From assembly GCA_037101405.1 (NCBI GenBank), contig AP017964.1, positions 558,001 through 622,000 on the forward strand: a stretch of 64,000 nucleotides of DNA. Reading direction: 5' to 3'. Position numbers and translations under genes: made by a program. The notes below the pieces were generated by a model, which did no database searches, had not been told where the DNA came from, and worked only from the letters and a program-made list of their open reading frames with translations. Below are positions 17,913 to 27,626 of the stretch, one piece after another (position 1 is the stretch's first letter; each line of letters opens with the position of its first letter). Source of the DNA: Candidatus Megaera polyxenophila. GTDB taxonomy: Bacteria > Pseudomonadota > Alphaproteobacteria > Rickettsiales > Rickettsiaceae.

Positions 17913-18795
17913 ATACACAACCATTTTCTCTAGTATTATATCTAAAAGCAAACTCATCAACATACTTTTGAAGATGCTTAGCTGATACGTGGTGATATAT
18001 GCCGAGTATTCCACGCTTTAGAGTTCCCCAAAAGTTCTCCATATTGTTGGTGTGAATGTTACCGCTGGCTACATATTCTTTCGTATGGTCTACTCTTAAA
18101 TGGATATGGCTTGTTTTCTTACCGAGGATATTATATCCTTTGAACTCATCGCTAATAATGACGCTATCTTGGGTTATAACTTGATTCAATACATCTAATA
18201 GCTGCTTACCTGTTAATTTCTTGCCATCGTTGTTTTTAATCATAACTTTAGCAAATACAGACTTATTTATCTTATCAATACAACCAACAACAACGTTCTT
18301 TTTAGTACCACGCCCCCTTTTATTTACTGGTGGTAAGTTATCGTTATCATCATCTCTATTGTTTTTCTTCCTAGGTCTACCGCCTACATAGGTCTCATCC
18401 ACTTCAATTAAAGTACCAAAAAATTGCTGGTTTTCAATATTACCCATAGCAAGCCTGATTTGCTTAAGCATACGCCAAGCCGTTTTATAAGTAACGCCTA
18501 TTTCTCTTTTTAGTTGGTAGCCTGATATACCTTTTTTACTATTTAAAAACAAGTGAATAGCATAAAACCATTTACGTAAATCAGTGTCAGACTTCTCAAA
18601 TATTGTCCCTTTGAAGATTGAGAAACCTTTATTACAGAAGATACATTGAAAATTTTTAGGTGTATCTCTTCTGTGTGTTAATCTGTCGCTCCCGCAATGT
18701 CTGCAAACGGGTTTATTATTATACCTAATTGTGATAAAGTACTTTATACAATCAAGTTCAGTAGGAAACTGTTTGTTAAATTCAAAAAAGTTCAT
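17881..18795 (-). CDS. IS1595-family transposase (ISXO2-like)
   Basis: 304 residues. The N-terminus has a zinc-ribbon (CRHCGSDR...CIFCNKGF) and then the helical segment SDTDLRKWFYAIHLFLNSKKGIS typical of IS1595 transposases. The ISXO2-like DDE domain follows, with Asp in IEVDETYVGG, Asp in IISDEFKGYN and the third site in HTNNMENFWGTLKRG. The three catalytic positions and both metal-binding Cys pairs are intact, so the enzyme may be active. It lies within a complete element with a target duplication. It starts near the right end and its 3' end overlaps the passenger gene. Confidence 0.95.
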   Translation of the reverse strand: MNFFEFNKQFPTELDCIKYFITIRYNNKPVCRHCGSDRLTHRRDTPKNFQCIFCNKGFSIFKGTIFEKSDTDLRKWFYAIHLFLNSKKGISGYQLKREIGVTYKTAWRMLKQIRLAMGNIENQQFFGTLIEVDETYVGGRPRKKNNRDDDNDNLPPVNKRGRGTKKNVVVGCIDKINKSVFAKVMIKNNDGKKLTGKQLLDVLNQVITQDSVIISDEFKGYNILGKKTSHIHLRVDHTKEYVASGNIHTNNMENFWGTLKRGILGIYHHVSAKHLQKYVDEFAFRYNTRENGCVFNLILQQAVF

Positions 18796-18836
18796 AATTC
18801 TTTACCTTATTATAAACCTAAGTATAAACTATTATC

Positions 18837-18861
18837 TATTGAATGTCAAGGGATGATTGCG
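18837..18861 (-). repeat. Right inverted repeat of the IS1595 element
   Basis: Mirror of 17197-17221. The next eight bases (18862-18869) repeat the AAATAGAA found before the left end. Confidence 0.92.
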
Positions 18862-19003
18862 AAATAGAATATACAAACATAATTACAGCATAATATAATT
18901 CACCCATTAAATTTATAAAAATCACCACCGAAAACGATAATTTAACTAAAGTCACTATTAGCAATTTTACTTTCTGTATTTACACAACAGGTTCAACTAT
19001 AAT

Positions 19004-19843
19004 TTAGTATTCTGAGTTAAGTAATTTATCAGCTTCAGTATCCGAAATCCATTTTTTCTCTTTTCCCAAAACTTCAAACTGCAATTGAGCAATATTTTTA
19101 TTTAGCACCTCTTTTTCGTCTAAAGCCTTTGTGTATTCAATACCTATAAATTCAATATTACGTTGCTTTGCAAATTCAGCGACTGATTCAAGATTTTTAG
19201 ATTTATCGTCCATAAAAACGATTCTTTTAGGTATAATTTTGACGGAGGTTAAGAAAGCATCTAGAACAGCACCTTTTTTTCCCGTCTGATCAACAAACAA
19301 TACACCTTCTTTATACACAGGACTAGCATCATTTGAATCTTTCATTAAGGGCTTTAAGTTAATGTCCTTCAAATCTGGCCAAGATTTATAAAAATAATAA
19401 CCATGGCTCTTTAATTCGGATATACGCCAATTTTCAGTATTAGGGATTAAACCAAATTTCCCTGTTGCGCAGTTTGTTAAAGCTAATACTTTGATGTTAT
19501 TTGTCTGCAAAGTTTTTATTAAGTTAATCATTTTTGGATCGACAGGTTTATTTTTCCTTGCAAGCAATATAATACTAGTAACATCTTGTATTTCATCTTT
19601 GCCGACCCGCTGTTTTAATTGTTTGACTAATTCTTTACAAGCATCTGCATTTTGTGATCTTAATATTTTATCATCAGGATACATTAACACGTCATCAACG
19701 TCAAAAATAACAAGAGTATCGGTGTCAATGGACGTTAGTATATTCTCAACAACTTTTGTATCTTTTGTTTGTATAATTTCTGCAAAACCAATATTGTGAA
19801 AACATGTTAAAATTATAAAAATAAAACTTACAATTTTTTTCAT
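19004..19843 (-). CDS. DUF2608 exported HAD-like protein
   Basis: 279 residues with a signal peptide (MKKIVSFIFIILTCFHNIGFA, about 21 residues). The HAD-like first motif is DTLVIFDVDDVLMYPDDK, the second is LALTNCATGKFG, and the late acidic motif is RIVFMDDKSKNLESV. This is the pattern of DUF2608 proteins seen in Legionella and Rickettsiales, predicted phosphatases outside the cytosol. The classic D-x-D is present as DVD, so catalysis is plausible. Whether it stays in the periplasm or leaves the cell is not shown by sequence. Divergent from rmuC. Confidence 0.8.
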   Translation of the reverse strand: MKKIVSFIFIILTCFHNIGFAEIIQTKDTKVVENILTSIDTDTLVIFDVDDVLMYPDDKILRSQNADACKELVKQLKQRVGKDEIQDVTSIILLARKNKPVDPKMINLIKTLQTNNIKVLALTNCATGKFGLIPNTENWRISELKSHGYYFYKSWPDLKDINLKPLMKDSNDASPVYKEGVLFVDQTGKKGAVLDAFLTSVKIIPKRIVFMDDKSKNLESVAEFAKQRNIEFIGIEYTKALDEKEVLNKNIAQLQFEVLGKEKKWISDTEADKLLNSEY

Positions 19844-19904
19844 TTTTAGATACCTTTTTTATTCTTGTTTAAAATATTTGAAATTGTTATTTTTGCAATA
19901 GACT

Positions 19905-21215
19905 ATGACCATCATTCCTTTCATCTTAGCGATATCCGCTTTAATAACCACTTTTCTCCTTTATAAATACGTAGCTAATAAATCAAAAATAAACTTGCTA
20001 GAAATTTTATTAGATGAGAAAAATAAAACATTACAAGATTTAACCATTAAGTACGAAGATGCTATTAATGAAAAGATCGAAAACATCAAATATATTGAGC
20101 AAATATCAGCTAAAGTTCAACAGCAGGAAAAATTAATAAGCGATTTTGAAAACATTACTAAAAAATCTCAGGAACTAACAAAAGCTGCATTGTTTGAGCT
20201 AGGAAATGATTTATCAAAACAGCTTATAAACCTCCACAAAACAGAAACTGAAGGTAATCGCAAACTGTCAGAGGAAACTATCAAAATCACTGCTGAAAAG
20301 TTTAACAGCGAATTTGAAAGAATAGTTAATATGGTTGGTTCTCTTAAGCGTGATATTGAAAAATCCCAAGATACTGTTGATCTGATTAAGAATTCTCTAC
20401 TTTCACCGTCTGGTGCTGGCAAATTAGCAGAAATTACCTTAGAAAATATACTGAAAGCTTCTGGTTTAAAGAACGGTTTAGATTTTTCTATGCAATATAA
20501 TCTAAATACGGAAAATAACAATACACTAAGGCCAGATGCTGTAATTTTCCTACCTTCGGATAATATTATGATTATCGATGCCAAGGCTTCGAAGTTTTTA
20601 ATAGATGAATCGGAAGATACCAACCGATTAGTAAAAACTATGAATTTTCACTTAAAATCCCTAGCTGGGAAAGATTATACTAAGGGTATAAAGTTAGATA
20701 CCAATTTAGCTAGCAGAAGAAAATATGCAAATGTTATAACACTTATGTTTTTGCCTAGTGAACATGCAATCGAAAAAATAGTTGAAGCCGATAGTGAATT
20801 CCTAAATAAAGCTTGGAATTTAAATATTTTCCCAGTAGGCCCTGCCGGTCTTATGAATATGTTATCATTTGCTAAATTCCAAATTGCTGAAAATTTAATG
20901 CTCCATAACAACTTAGAAATTATTGAAGAAGTAAAAAAACTTATTAATTCCATTTCTTCTCTGGCTGAATATTCAGCAAAACTGGGATCTAATATATCGA
21001 GCTTAGTCGGAAATTATGATAAATTCGCCGCTTCATTTAATAGAAATTTTTTATCAAAAGCAAAAAATATATCTAATTTAGGGGTAGAATCTGATTTCAA
21101 TAAAAAGCAAATCCACTTGCAAAGATATCAATTAATTACCGGAAAATCTGAAGTGCTAGAACTTAAAGAAGAAGAGTTAAAGAAAATAGGATCTACTCAC
21201 AAGCTTTCAGGATAA
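19905..21215 (+). CDS. rmuC: DNA recombination protein RmuC
   Basis: 436 residues. It has an N-terminal membrane helix (residues 3-22), a long coiled coil to about residue 160 (IENIKYIEQISAKVQQQEKL and similar), and then the RmuC nuclease-like domain. That domain shows SLLSPSGAGKLAEITLENIL, the acidic/lysine core LRPDAVIFLPSDNIMIIDAKAS, and later FLPSEHAIEKIVEAD and the conserved ILPVGPAGLMNML-type segment (here IFPVGPAGLMNML). RmuC limits inversion at short repeats and is a PD-(D/E)xK-like protein. Slightly shorter than the E. coli protein. Stands alone, divergent from the DUF2608 gene. Confidence 0.9.
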   Translation: MTIIPFILAISALITTFLLYKYVANKSKINLLEILLDEKNKTLQDLTIKYEDAINEKIENIKYIEQISAKVQQQEKLISDFENITKKSQELTKAALFELGNDLSKQLINLHKTETEGNRKLSEETIKITAEKFNSEFERIVNMVGSLKRDIEKSQDTVDLIKNSLLSPSGAGKLAEITLENILKASGLKNGLDFSMQYNLNTENNNTLRPDAVIFLPSDNIMIIDAKASKFLIDESEDTNRLVKTMNFHLKSLAGKDYTKGIKLDTNLASRRKYANVITLMFLPSEHAIEKIVEADSEFLNKAWNLNIFPVGPAGLMNMLSFAKFQIAENLMLHNNLEIIEEVKKLINSISSLAEYSAKLGSNISSLVGNYDKFAASFNRNFLSKAKNISNLGVESDFNKKQIHLQRYQLITGKSEVLELKEEELKKIGSTHKLSG

Positions 21216-21264
21216 TTAAGTAAAACCCATCTATAAGTAGCTAATAAACATCAGTGCTAAATTT

Positions 21265-21728
21265 ATGAAAAACTTAAATTTCAAAATTGCTAAAGCTAGG
21301 GGTGAACATATAAAAGAAATTAATCAATTAATAATTAGATCTATAATTGAGATATGCGTTGCTGACCATAAACATCAGTATGTTTTGATTCAAGATTGGA
21401 TTTCTAATAAAACCCCTAAAAATTAGCTACTTGGGTAAGCAATAATTATGCATATATAGCTATTAGCAAAAGTCATACCGTTGTTGGATTTATAATGATG
21501 AGTAAAAAAGGCGAAATCTTGTTAAATTACATACTTCCTGGTTACGTAAAAATGGGAATAGGGAAAGCTTTGTTAAATAAGCTAATACAGGTTGCAAAAC
21601 GATCTAAAATAAAAGAACTTACAGTAAATAGCACTATTACTGCAAAACCATTTTATAGAAAAAATGGCTTCATTCAACTTATTGATGGTAAAGTTAAGAA
21701 ACAAGATTTAATGCTTAAGGTAATATAG
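21265..21728 (+). pseudogene. GNAT acetyltransferase broken by one frameshift
   Basis: The first frame from ATG 21265 reads MKNLNFKIAKARGEHIKEIN and on to SNKTPKN before a TAG. One base earlier in phase, the reading continues seamlessly as LATWVSNNYAYIAISKSHTVVGFIMMSK, then the acetyl-CoA motif YVKMGIGKALLNKLIQVA and the end FYRKNGFIQLIDG. The break is in a run of A (CCTAAAAATTAG near 21412-21424), consistent with loss of one base. Everything else of a roughly 155-residue GNAT is present, so decay is recent. A sequencing error is the main alternative. Confidence 0.75.
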
Positions 21729-21739
21729 TTAAGTTCTTC

Positions 21740-23078
21740 TTAATTAGAACTTTCTACATAATCTAATGGTGCAGTAAAATGCCGTAAAGAACCTGTATCC
21801 TCTATAATTCTCATGCCTTTAATCTTATGCTTGATTTTAGTAATTTTTTCAAAAATACCTACTACATAATCAATATGCTCTTTACCATAAACTCTCCTTG
21901 GTATAGCAAGTCGAAGCAATTCTTTCTGAGACGTCTTACCGTTTTTTCCAAACATTAATGACCCAATTTCACAACTTCTAATTCCTCCTTGAATATAAAG
22001 CTCTACCGCTAATGCATGACCTGAGAACTGGGTAGGTATTATATGTGGAAGAAATTCCTTTGCATTAACATATATCGCATGCCCTCCTACTGGGGTTAAT
22101 AATGGTATACCTAGCTTTAATAATTCTTGGCTTCATGATTGTACCTGTTCAATTCTATGCTGTAAATAATCTAATAGAAGACCAGAGATAGGACACCTAT
22201 AGCTATCGCATCTAAATCACGGCCAGCTAAACTACCATAAGCTTTAAACCCGTCATGTAGAATTACTAATTCCTCAATTTTTTTGCTAAATCAGAATTGT
22301 TTGTAGCTATCCAACCGCCGGCATGCACGATTGCATTCTTTTTAGTGCTCATTGTCATTCCATCAACATATGAAAAAATTTTGCGTGCTATATCTTTTAT
22401 AGAATAATCAGCATAATAACTTTCACGTCTTTTAATAAAAAAAGCATTTTCAGCAAATCTACATCCATCAATAAAAATAATTTATTATACTGGCGAGCTA
22501 ACTTACTAACTGCTTTTATGTTATTTAAGCAAACAGGTTGTCCACCATTTGTATTATTAGTAATTGTAAGCATTATCCACGGTATAGCTTTATTATTACT
22601 TTCCAACAATTTCTGTAGTTTATCTATATCCATATTACCCTTAAAATTATCGTCAGATTCATTAACCAAATCTAGTTTTTACCTCCATTATATTCAATAT
22701 GAGCCCTTGTAGTATCGAAATGGCCATTACTAGGTATAATTTTGCTCCTACTTGATAAAAAATAGAAAATAAGATTTTCTCTACTGCCCTTCCCTGGTGC
22801 ACAGGGTAAATATATTGGAAATTTGTGATATAGTTAATGACGTTATAAAAATTGTGATAGGATGCAGATCCAGCATATGATTCATCACCGGCAATTAACC
22901 TTGCTGTTTGTTTAGTACTCATTGCACCTGTTCCAGAATCAGTCAAAAAATCAACCATTACGTGATCAGATTTAAGGTTAAACAAATTATAATTGGCTGC
23001 CTTGATCCAATTTTGCCTATCATTATTTTGATGAAATCCTAATTGGTTCAATAGTTTTATTCTAAATGGTAGAAACAT
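21740..23078 (-). pseudogene. Degraded tryptophanase / tyrosine phenol-lyase gene
   Basis: The minus strand carries nearly the whole beta-eliminating lyase in pieces. The N-terminus is MFLPFRIKLLNQLGF, then FLTDSGTGAMSTKQTARL, GDESYAGSASYHNF and YIYPVHQGRAVEKILF. In a second frame come NKAIPWIMLTITNNTNGGQPV and [11 protein letters not shown]. In a third, [19 protein letters not shown] and the PLP-lysine region [20 protein letters not shown]. In a fourth, DGFKAYGSLAGRDLDAIAIG, and at the end LLRLAIPRRVY. At least three frameshifts separate them. The enzyme family splits tryptophan or tyrosine into indole or phenol, pyruvate and ammonia; which one this was cannot be decided. The catalytic lysine survived, so decay is not old. 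Confidence 0.85.
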
Positions 23079-23325
23079 AATTACTTCTTCTACTATTTTA
23101 ATACATCACTTTAATAGGTTTCAAAGGGTTTTATTTAAAATTAGATAGTATCTAAACTCTTCTCTTCCTTTTTAGGATTATAAATTTTCGCTATATTATT
23201 TTTTTAACATCGTTAGCTAAAACTATTAAAATATGAACCAAGATTTAACGGTACAGTGTTTTTATAGCAGCATAAAAGGTTAAGAATAAACTAAAAGAAA
23301 ATAGCTTGTCACAGTTCTTGGGCTA

Positions 23326-23676
23326 TTAACTCTCTGAAGAAGATTCCGTTTCACCATCAGGTAAATTTTCACCTAATGGCTGTAAGGGGGCATTTAAGTC
23401 AGGAACCGTTATTACCTCAAACCAGGTACTGCGGAAACGAAATGTAATAAAGGATTGAGATTCCAAAGTTTTTCCCTCCTTGCCTGATAAATCATCATCC
23501 GAAGTATTGCAGTCCCTACCTATATCCTGATCAGAAACACTTCTTAATTCTGATATAACTTTTTCTGCCCAGTTGTATAATTTTTTACTTTGTTCTTCAG
23601 TTGCTTTACCACCTACCATTAAGTAATAGATCTCCCACATATGATCTAAATTTGCTTCTTCTTTTTTCTTTGCCAT
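23326..23676 (-). CDS. Hypothetical protein
   Basis: 116 residues, soluble, no signal peptide. The first half is helical and charged (KKKEEANLDHMWEIYYLMV then ATEEQSKKLYNWAEKVIS). The second half contains a short beta-like patch FITFRFRSTWFEVITVPDL and ends in an acidic/serine tail DGETESSSES. I do not recognise a family. It is isolated, about 230-250 bases from its neighbours on either side, and those gaps show nothing else. It starts at an ATG with AAGAAGTTTATAC upstream, a weak site. A short real gene is likely given its regular composition. Confidence 0.5.
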   Translation of the reverse strand: MAKKKEEANLDHMWEIYYLMVGGKATEEQSKKLYNWAEKVISELRSVSDQDIGRDCNTSDDDLSGKEGKTLESQSFITFRFRSTWFEVITVPDLNAPLQPLGENLPDGETESSSES

Positions 23677-23905
23677 GTATAAACTTCTTTAAAAGCCCTA
23701 ATAATTTATTTTAATTTACAAAACAAGGTTTCATCTTTAGTTTATTAACTTTAGATTAATTAGTATAGCCCATTAATAAATTGTAAATTACCAGCCTAGA
23801 GTTAAAATATTATAAAGATTAAAAAGTTAGCCATTTAGGATTTAAATAAATATTTTACTTAAAGTATTTTACAACTCAAGAAATAAAAAAGAAAAACACA
23901 TGATC

Positions 23906-24451
23906 TTAGCATAAACTTTTAGTTATTTTTGTTTTTAAAGCCATCACAGCATGGTTTTTGGTTATTTCAGGAAATAGTTCCTTCGTAAAGGGTAGCATCT
24001 CGAGCTTCCCATTGAGAAGAAACTGTACTTCCACAATATCTCCGCCTCCATAATTAGCAATATTGGTAATATTAGCTATATGATTTCCATTAAGGTCAAC
24101 CACCTTTAAGCCTTTTAAATCTTCGATATAAAACTCATCTTCGGTTAAGATTGACGGTAAATTACTTCTTAAGCAGTAAAGGAATTTTTTAATAAATCTC
24201 TCTGCTTCCGTTCTACTATGGCAATTATTCAAACTGCAAATGAGAGTTCCGTCTGGTTTAACTCTGATAATTTTTAGCTCAACCGTGGTGTTATCTTGGT
24301 CAAATACTGGTAAATTTACAATATTCCCAGCGGGGTCGGTAAAGGATTTAACTATCACATGACCCTTTATACCGTGTGCTGAGGAGATAACTCCTACTAT
24401 AATTAATTTGTCATCTAGTATATTTTTATCAGCAACTAATTGATCGGACAT
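23906..24451 (-). CDS. rimM: 16S rRNA processing protein RimM
   Basis: 181 residues. The N-terminal RimM domain opens with IIVGVISSAHGIKGHVIVKSFTD, the highly conserved signature that includes G-x-x-x-x-x-HG-x-x-G. A PRC-barrel-like C-terminal domain follows, starting EDEFYIEDLKGLKVVDLNG. RimM binds ribosomal protein S19 and aids maturation of the small subunit head. Usual partners rpsP, trmD and rplS are not adjacent. Divergent from the AsmA-like gene; a short palindrome GGCCTTTATAAGGCC (24486-24500) lies between them. Confidence 0.93.
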   Translation of the reverse strand: MSDQLVADKNILDDKLIIVGVISSAHGIKGHVIVKSFTDPAGNIVNLPVFDQDNTTVELKIIRVKPDGTLICSLNNCHSRTEAERFIKKFLYCLRSNLPSILTEDEFYIEDLKGLKVVDLNGNHIANITNIANYGGGDIVEVQFLLNGKLEMLPFTKELFPEITKNHAVMALKTKITKSLC

Positions 24452-24545
24452 TTAAAAACTACTATTATGAACTTATTGCCAATCCGGCCTTTATAAGGCC
24501 ACAAAGATTGTATAACTTACTATAGCTAAAAATTAAAGAGATATC

Positions 24546-27152
24546 ATGAAAAAGTTTATTCTGTCGTTAATTGGTGTAATTGCTATTTTTTTAGCCGTAG
24601 TGGGGAGTTCTATCTATCTAACAGATTATAATAAGATCTATAAAGATTTTGTTAGCAGTGCTAAAATTGACGTTAAGGACATTAATCAGGTTAATTACAG
24701 GATCAAGCAATTTCCTTCCCCTTCATTAATAATAGATGAAGTCAAACAAGAAGGAAAAATTGAACTTAAAAATATCAACATTAGATTCTCTTTATTATCA
24801 GTTTTAAGTTTCAGCCATAAGGTTTCTGATATAGAAATTGGCCAAGCAATAATCCACCTATCTAATGATGATGTAAATTATATAGATCACGATGAATTTA
24901 TTGGTGAGCTAATAAAAAAAGAAGCCCTTACTATGTCAGCTAGGATTGATAAATTGATTTTTGTTGAATCAGATAAGGATATCCCATTTACTATAGAAAA
25001 TTTTGTTTTTTCAGGCAATAAAAAAGGAGCAGAATTTACCGGTGAAATAGCCTCTATCGGTAGTGTAAAAGGTAATTTCATTAACAATGCTAGCCAAATT
25101 AACTTTAACCTTGACGTTACTAATCCAGAACACAGCCTAAAGCTTCAGGAAATATACGAAAATTCTGTTTTAAAGAGCGGAAAAATGGAATTGGTAACTG
25201 GATCTTTGGTTACCAAATTTTTAGCATTGTTACCGGATTTTGCCAATTTGTCTGATAAATTGTCTTTTAATCAAAAAATAAAAATCACTTTAGATATTTT
25301 GCCTGTAAATAATTGGCTTAATCTTAAAAATATTATAATTCAGTCTGATTCTATTGCTGGTACTGGAGAGATAGCATTTAGTAAAAATAATCAGGATATT
25401 AATAATGTCCAAATCAATTTCAGTAAACTAGACTTAGGAAATTTGAGTAAAAACAACGATCCTGATAAACCAAGCATTAATTTATACTCTTCGAGCAATA
25501 AGAACAAATTCAGTCTGAATAAAAACCAATTAAGAGCAAATATTTCTGCAAAACAGATAATATTCAGCCCTAAGAATCTTGTAACGGATGTTAATTTGGA
25601 TTTCTTCATTCAGAATGGAGAAGGTAAAGTTGAAGATTTTTCCGGTACTTTTGATCAAGGAGGTGGTTTCAAGATTAAAGGGGTCATTTCTGAAAATTCT
25701 TTCCGGAGTCTTTTTAATGGCGTAATTGCCTTGACACATAAAGACCTTAACGATCTAATTGAAATCTTAGGTGGAGCGGAATTAAGATCTGAAAGTTATA
25801 TTCCATATAGCCTTGTATCTAATGTTCAGTTGAGCTCGGTAGAAATCTCAATGCAGGATTTGTTACTAAAAACTAACGATACTGAAATTTCTGGTTTCTT
25901 TTCAACTAAATTTATAGGTGACTCGCCAAGAATTAATGCTGATTTAAAAATTGCCAAAGTTAATTTAGACGAGAAAAATTTTCCAGCTTTTAATCATTTG
26001 TATAATTATGCTATAGAGCTAACCCAAGATTCCAAAAAAGAAGATTATTTAAGTAAATTCATTCCGCTACGAACAATAAATTCTATAAGTAATTACAATA
26101 TAAGCGTAGATCAACTTGTTGCTAAGGGTTCATTATATAAAAATGTCAACTTTAATCTTAATTTATTACCGGGGAAAATTAAACTAGAGAATTTATCATT
26201 AAATGACGGTAAGAACCATATTGACGCAACCATTGAACTTGTTACATCTGCACTAAAACCATCCTTTGGAATGACAATTCATGGGGGAGCTATCGAGGTT
26301 GATTTCTTGTCGCCTCGTGCTATTTCTGAATTAAGGCAATACATTTTAGCAAATTATGCTTTGGACAAGGTTGATCTTAATATGAACTTTATGCTCGATA
26401 AACTTTATCAAGGAGATTTTTCTCTTGATAGGGTTATTTTTAAAGCTAAGAATAACAAAGCTTTATTTGAGATTAATAAGTTTGATGCAGACATATTCGG
26501 CGGCCGAATGTCTTCTTCTGGCAGTATATTACTTGATCCCTATACAATAAATTTTGTATATGCCTTGAACTCAGCAATTATTCCGGAAATTAGCAAATTC
26601 ATGCCAGCAGGAGTTCTTGACAGCGGTGGTGTAATCAGTGCTAATGGTATGTGGTCTACAAATGGTAATTCGCTTGAAGAGCAGCTATATAATTTATATA
26701 CAAAGTCAGACATTCTTGCTAAGAATATAACTATAAACAATTTTTCCATTGATAATCTAATACAGGCTGTCAGTAGTCCAAACTACAACCTTAAATCTTT
26801 TAAAGATGATTTAAAAGAGGCAATATTAACAGAAAAAACTGAAATTAGTGAATTAAAAGCCGCTGTAGAACTCGTAAAAGGCCTCTTTACTCTCAAGGAT
26901 ATAGGATTTAAAACCAAGTATACGGCCGCTGCTGCATCAGCTAGTTTTAATTTATATAATCTAGATATTGACCTTATTTCAGTGTTTTCGTTTTATTTAT
27001 CCAAGCCTGCTCCTGGAAGAAGTTATGCCGATTCTACCCCTGCTAAAATTGCTCTTAAAGCTACAGGTAATTTATTTGCTCCAAAAAAAGAAGCAGACAC
27101 TAAAGAATTAGAAGATCTGTTGAGTGCTATTGCGACAGCAAAAAAGAACTAG
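24546..27152 (+). CDS. AsmA-like envelope protein
   Basis: 868 residues: one N-terminal membrane helix (residues 4-24) and a very long periplasmic part made of repeating beta-strands. The N-terminal end reads SLIIDEVKQEGKIELKNINIRFSL and the C-terminal part FDADIFGGRMSSSGSILLDP and PAKIALKATGNLFAPK, as in AsmA/TamB-like proteins. Such proteins form beta-groove bridges that carry phospholipid or help outer-membrane assembly. The start follows AGAGATATC, a modest ribosome site. Divergent from rimM and not in an operon. The family name is safe; which AsmA subgroup is not. Confidence 0.8.
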   Translation: MKKFILSLIGVIAIFLAVVGSSIYLTDYNKIYKDFVSSAKIDVKDINQVNYRIKQFPSPSLIIDEVKQEGKIELKNINIRFSLLSVLSFSHKVSDIEIGQAIIHLSNDDVNYIDHDEFIGELIKKEALTMSARIDKLIFVESDKDIPFTIENFVFSGNKKGAEFTGEIASIGSVKGNFINNASQINFNLDVTNPEHSLKLQEIYENSVLKSGKMELVTGSLVTKFLALLPDFANLSDKLSFNQKIKITLDILPVNNWLNLKNIIIQSDSIAGTGEIAFSKNNQDINNVQINFSKLDLGNLSKNNDPDKPSINLYSSSNKNKFSLNKNQLRANISAKQIIFSPKNLVTDVNLDFFIQNGEGKVEDFSGTFDQGGGFKIKGVISENSFRSLFNGVIALTHKDLNDLIEILGGAELRSESYIPYSLVSNVQLSSVEISMQDLLLKTNDTEISGFFSTKFIGDSPRINADLKIAKVNLDEKNFPAFNHLYNYAIELTQDSKKEDYLSKFIPLRTINSISNYNISVDQLVAKGSLYKNVNFNLNLLPGKIKLENLSLNDGKNHIDATIELVTSALKPSFGMTIHGGAIEVDFLSPRAISELRQYILANYALDKVDLNMNFMLDKLYQGDFSLDRVIFKAKNNKALFEINKFDADIFGGRMSSSGSILLDPYTINFVYALNSAIIPEISKFMPAGVLDSGGVISANGMWSTNGNSLEEQLYNLYTKSDILAKNITINNFSIDNLIQAVSSPNYNLKSFKDDLKEAILTEKTEISELKAAVELVKGLFTLKDIGFKTKYTAAAASASFNLYNLDIDLISVFSFYLSKPAPGRSYADSTPAKIALKATGNLFAPKKEADTKELEDLLSAIATAKKN

Positions 27153-27408
27153 AAACTATCGATAAATACTGTTATTTACAATTACGATATTTTGTAATTT
27201 GCATAGCAGGCACGCTAAGTCTTGATAAAATATTATTATTCAGTTTTTAGAATTTTGTATATTATCGTAACTTAAACCCTTATGAATCTTTGTTTTTGTA
27301 ATAAATGTCTATTAAAATTTGGAAAAGCCTCAGGATATAGGGAATTAAAAATATATATTTTTAGGGAAAAATAATGTATATTGTAATTAAGAAATATCTA
27401 TTTATTAT

Positions 27409-27525
27409 ATGAAAAAAAATTATTTGCCCAAAAAGATAAGGCAGAAAAATTACGTATTAATGGCGATAATTTTTTTTATTATTTTCTTGATATACGCAGT
27501 TACTATAGTAAAGCTTTCGGCTTAG
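27409..27525 (+). CDS. CoxF-like small cytochrome oxidase-associated membrane protein
   Basis: A 38-residue ORF, MKKNYLPKKIRQKNYVLMAI then IFFIIFLIYAVTIVKLSA. A basic N-terminus is followed by one membrane helix and the C-terminal YAVTIVKL, which matches the signature of CoxF proteins in alphaproteobacteria, usually encoded between ctaB and ctaG. Here the gene is far from the cox genes (40.3-44.4 kb), in a 474-base gap that holds nothing else apparent. The exact match of the C-terminal motif makes chance unlikely, but the gene is very short. No clear ribosome site is seen. Confidence 0.65.
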   Translation: MKKNYLPKKIRQKNYVLMAIIFFIIFLIYAVTIVKLSA

Positions 27526-27626
27526 TTTAGAACCGGTGGAATAATATTAAGACCTTACTTGATTTGCTGCAGCGTAATTGCTATCATGGCCAGACTTTTT
27601 AAATATTATGTATTATCAAAATAACC

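Larger units (their letters stand above)
17197..18861. mobile_element. Complete IS1595-type insertion sequence with passenger gene
   Basis: A 1665-bp element bounded by inverted repeats of about 25 bp (17197-17221 and 18837-18861). It is flanked by an exact 8-bp target duplication AAATAGAA at 17189-17196 and 18862-18869; eight bases is the usual duplication for this family. Inside are the transposase (minus strand) and a second ORF (plus strand) that faces it and overlaps its 3' end by 32 bases. Intact ends and duplication suggest a fairly recent insertion, between fabI and the DUF2608 gene. Confidence 0.93.
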
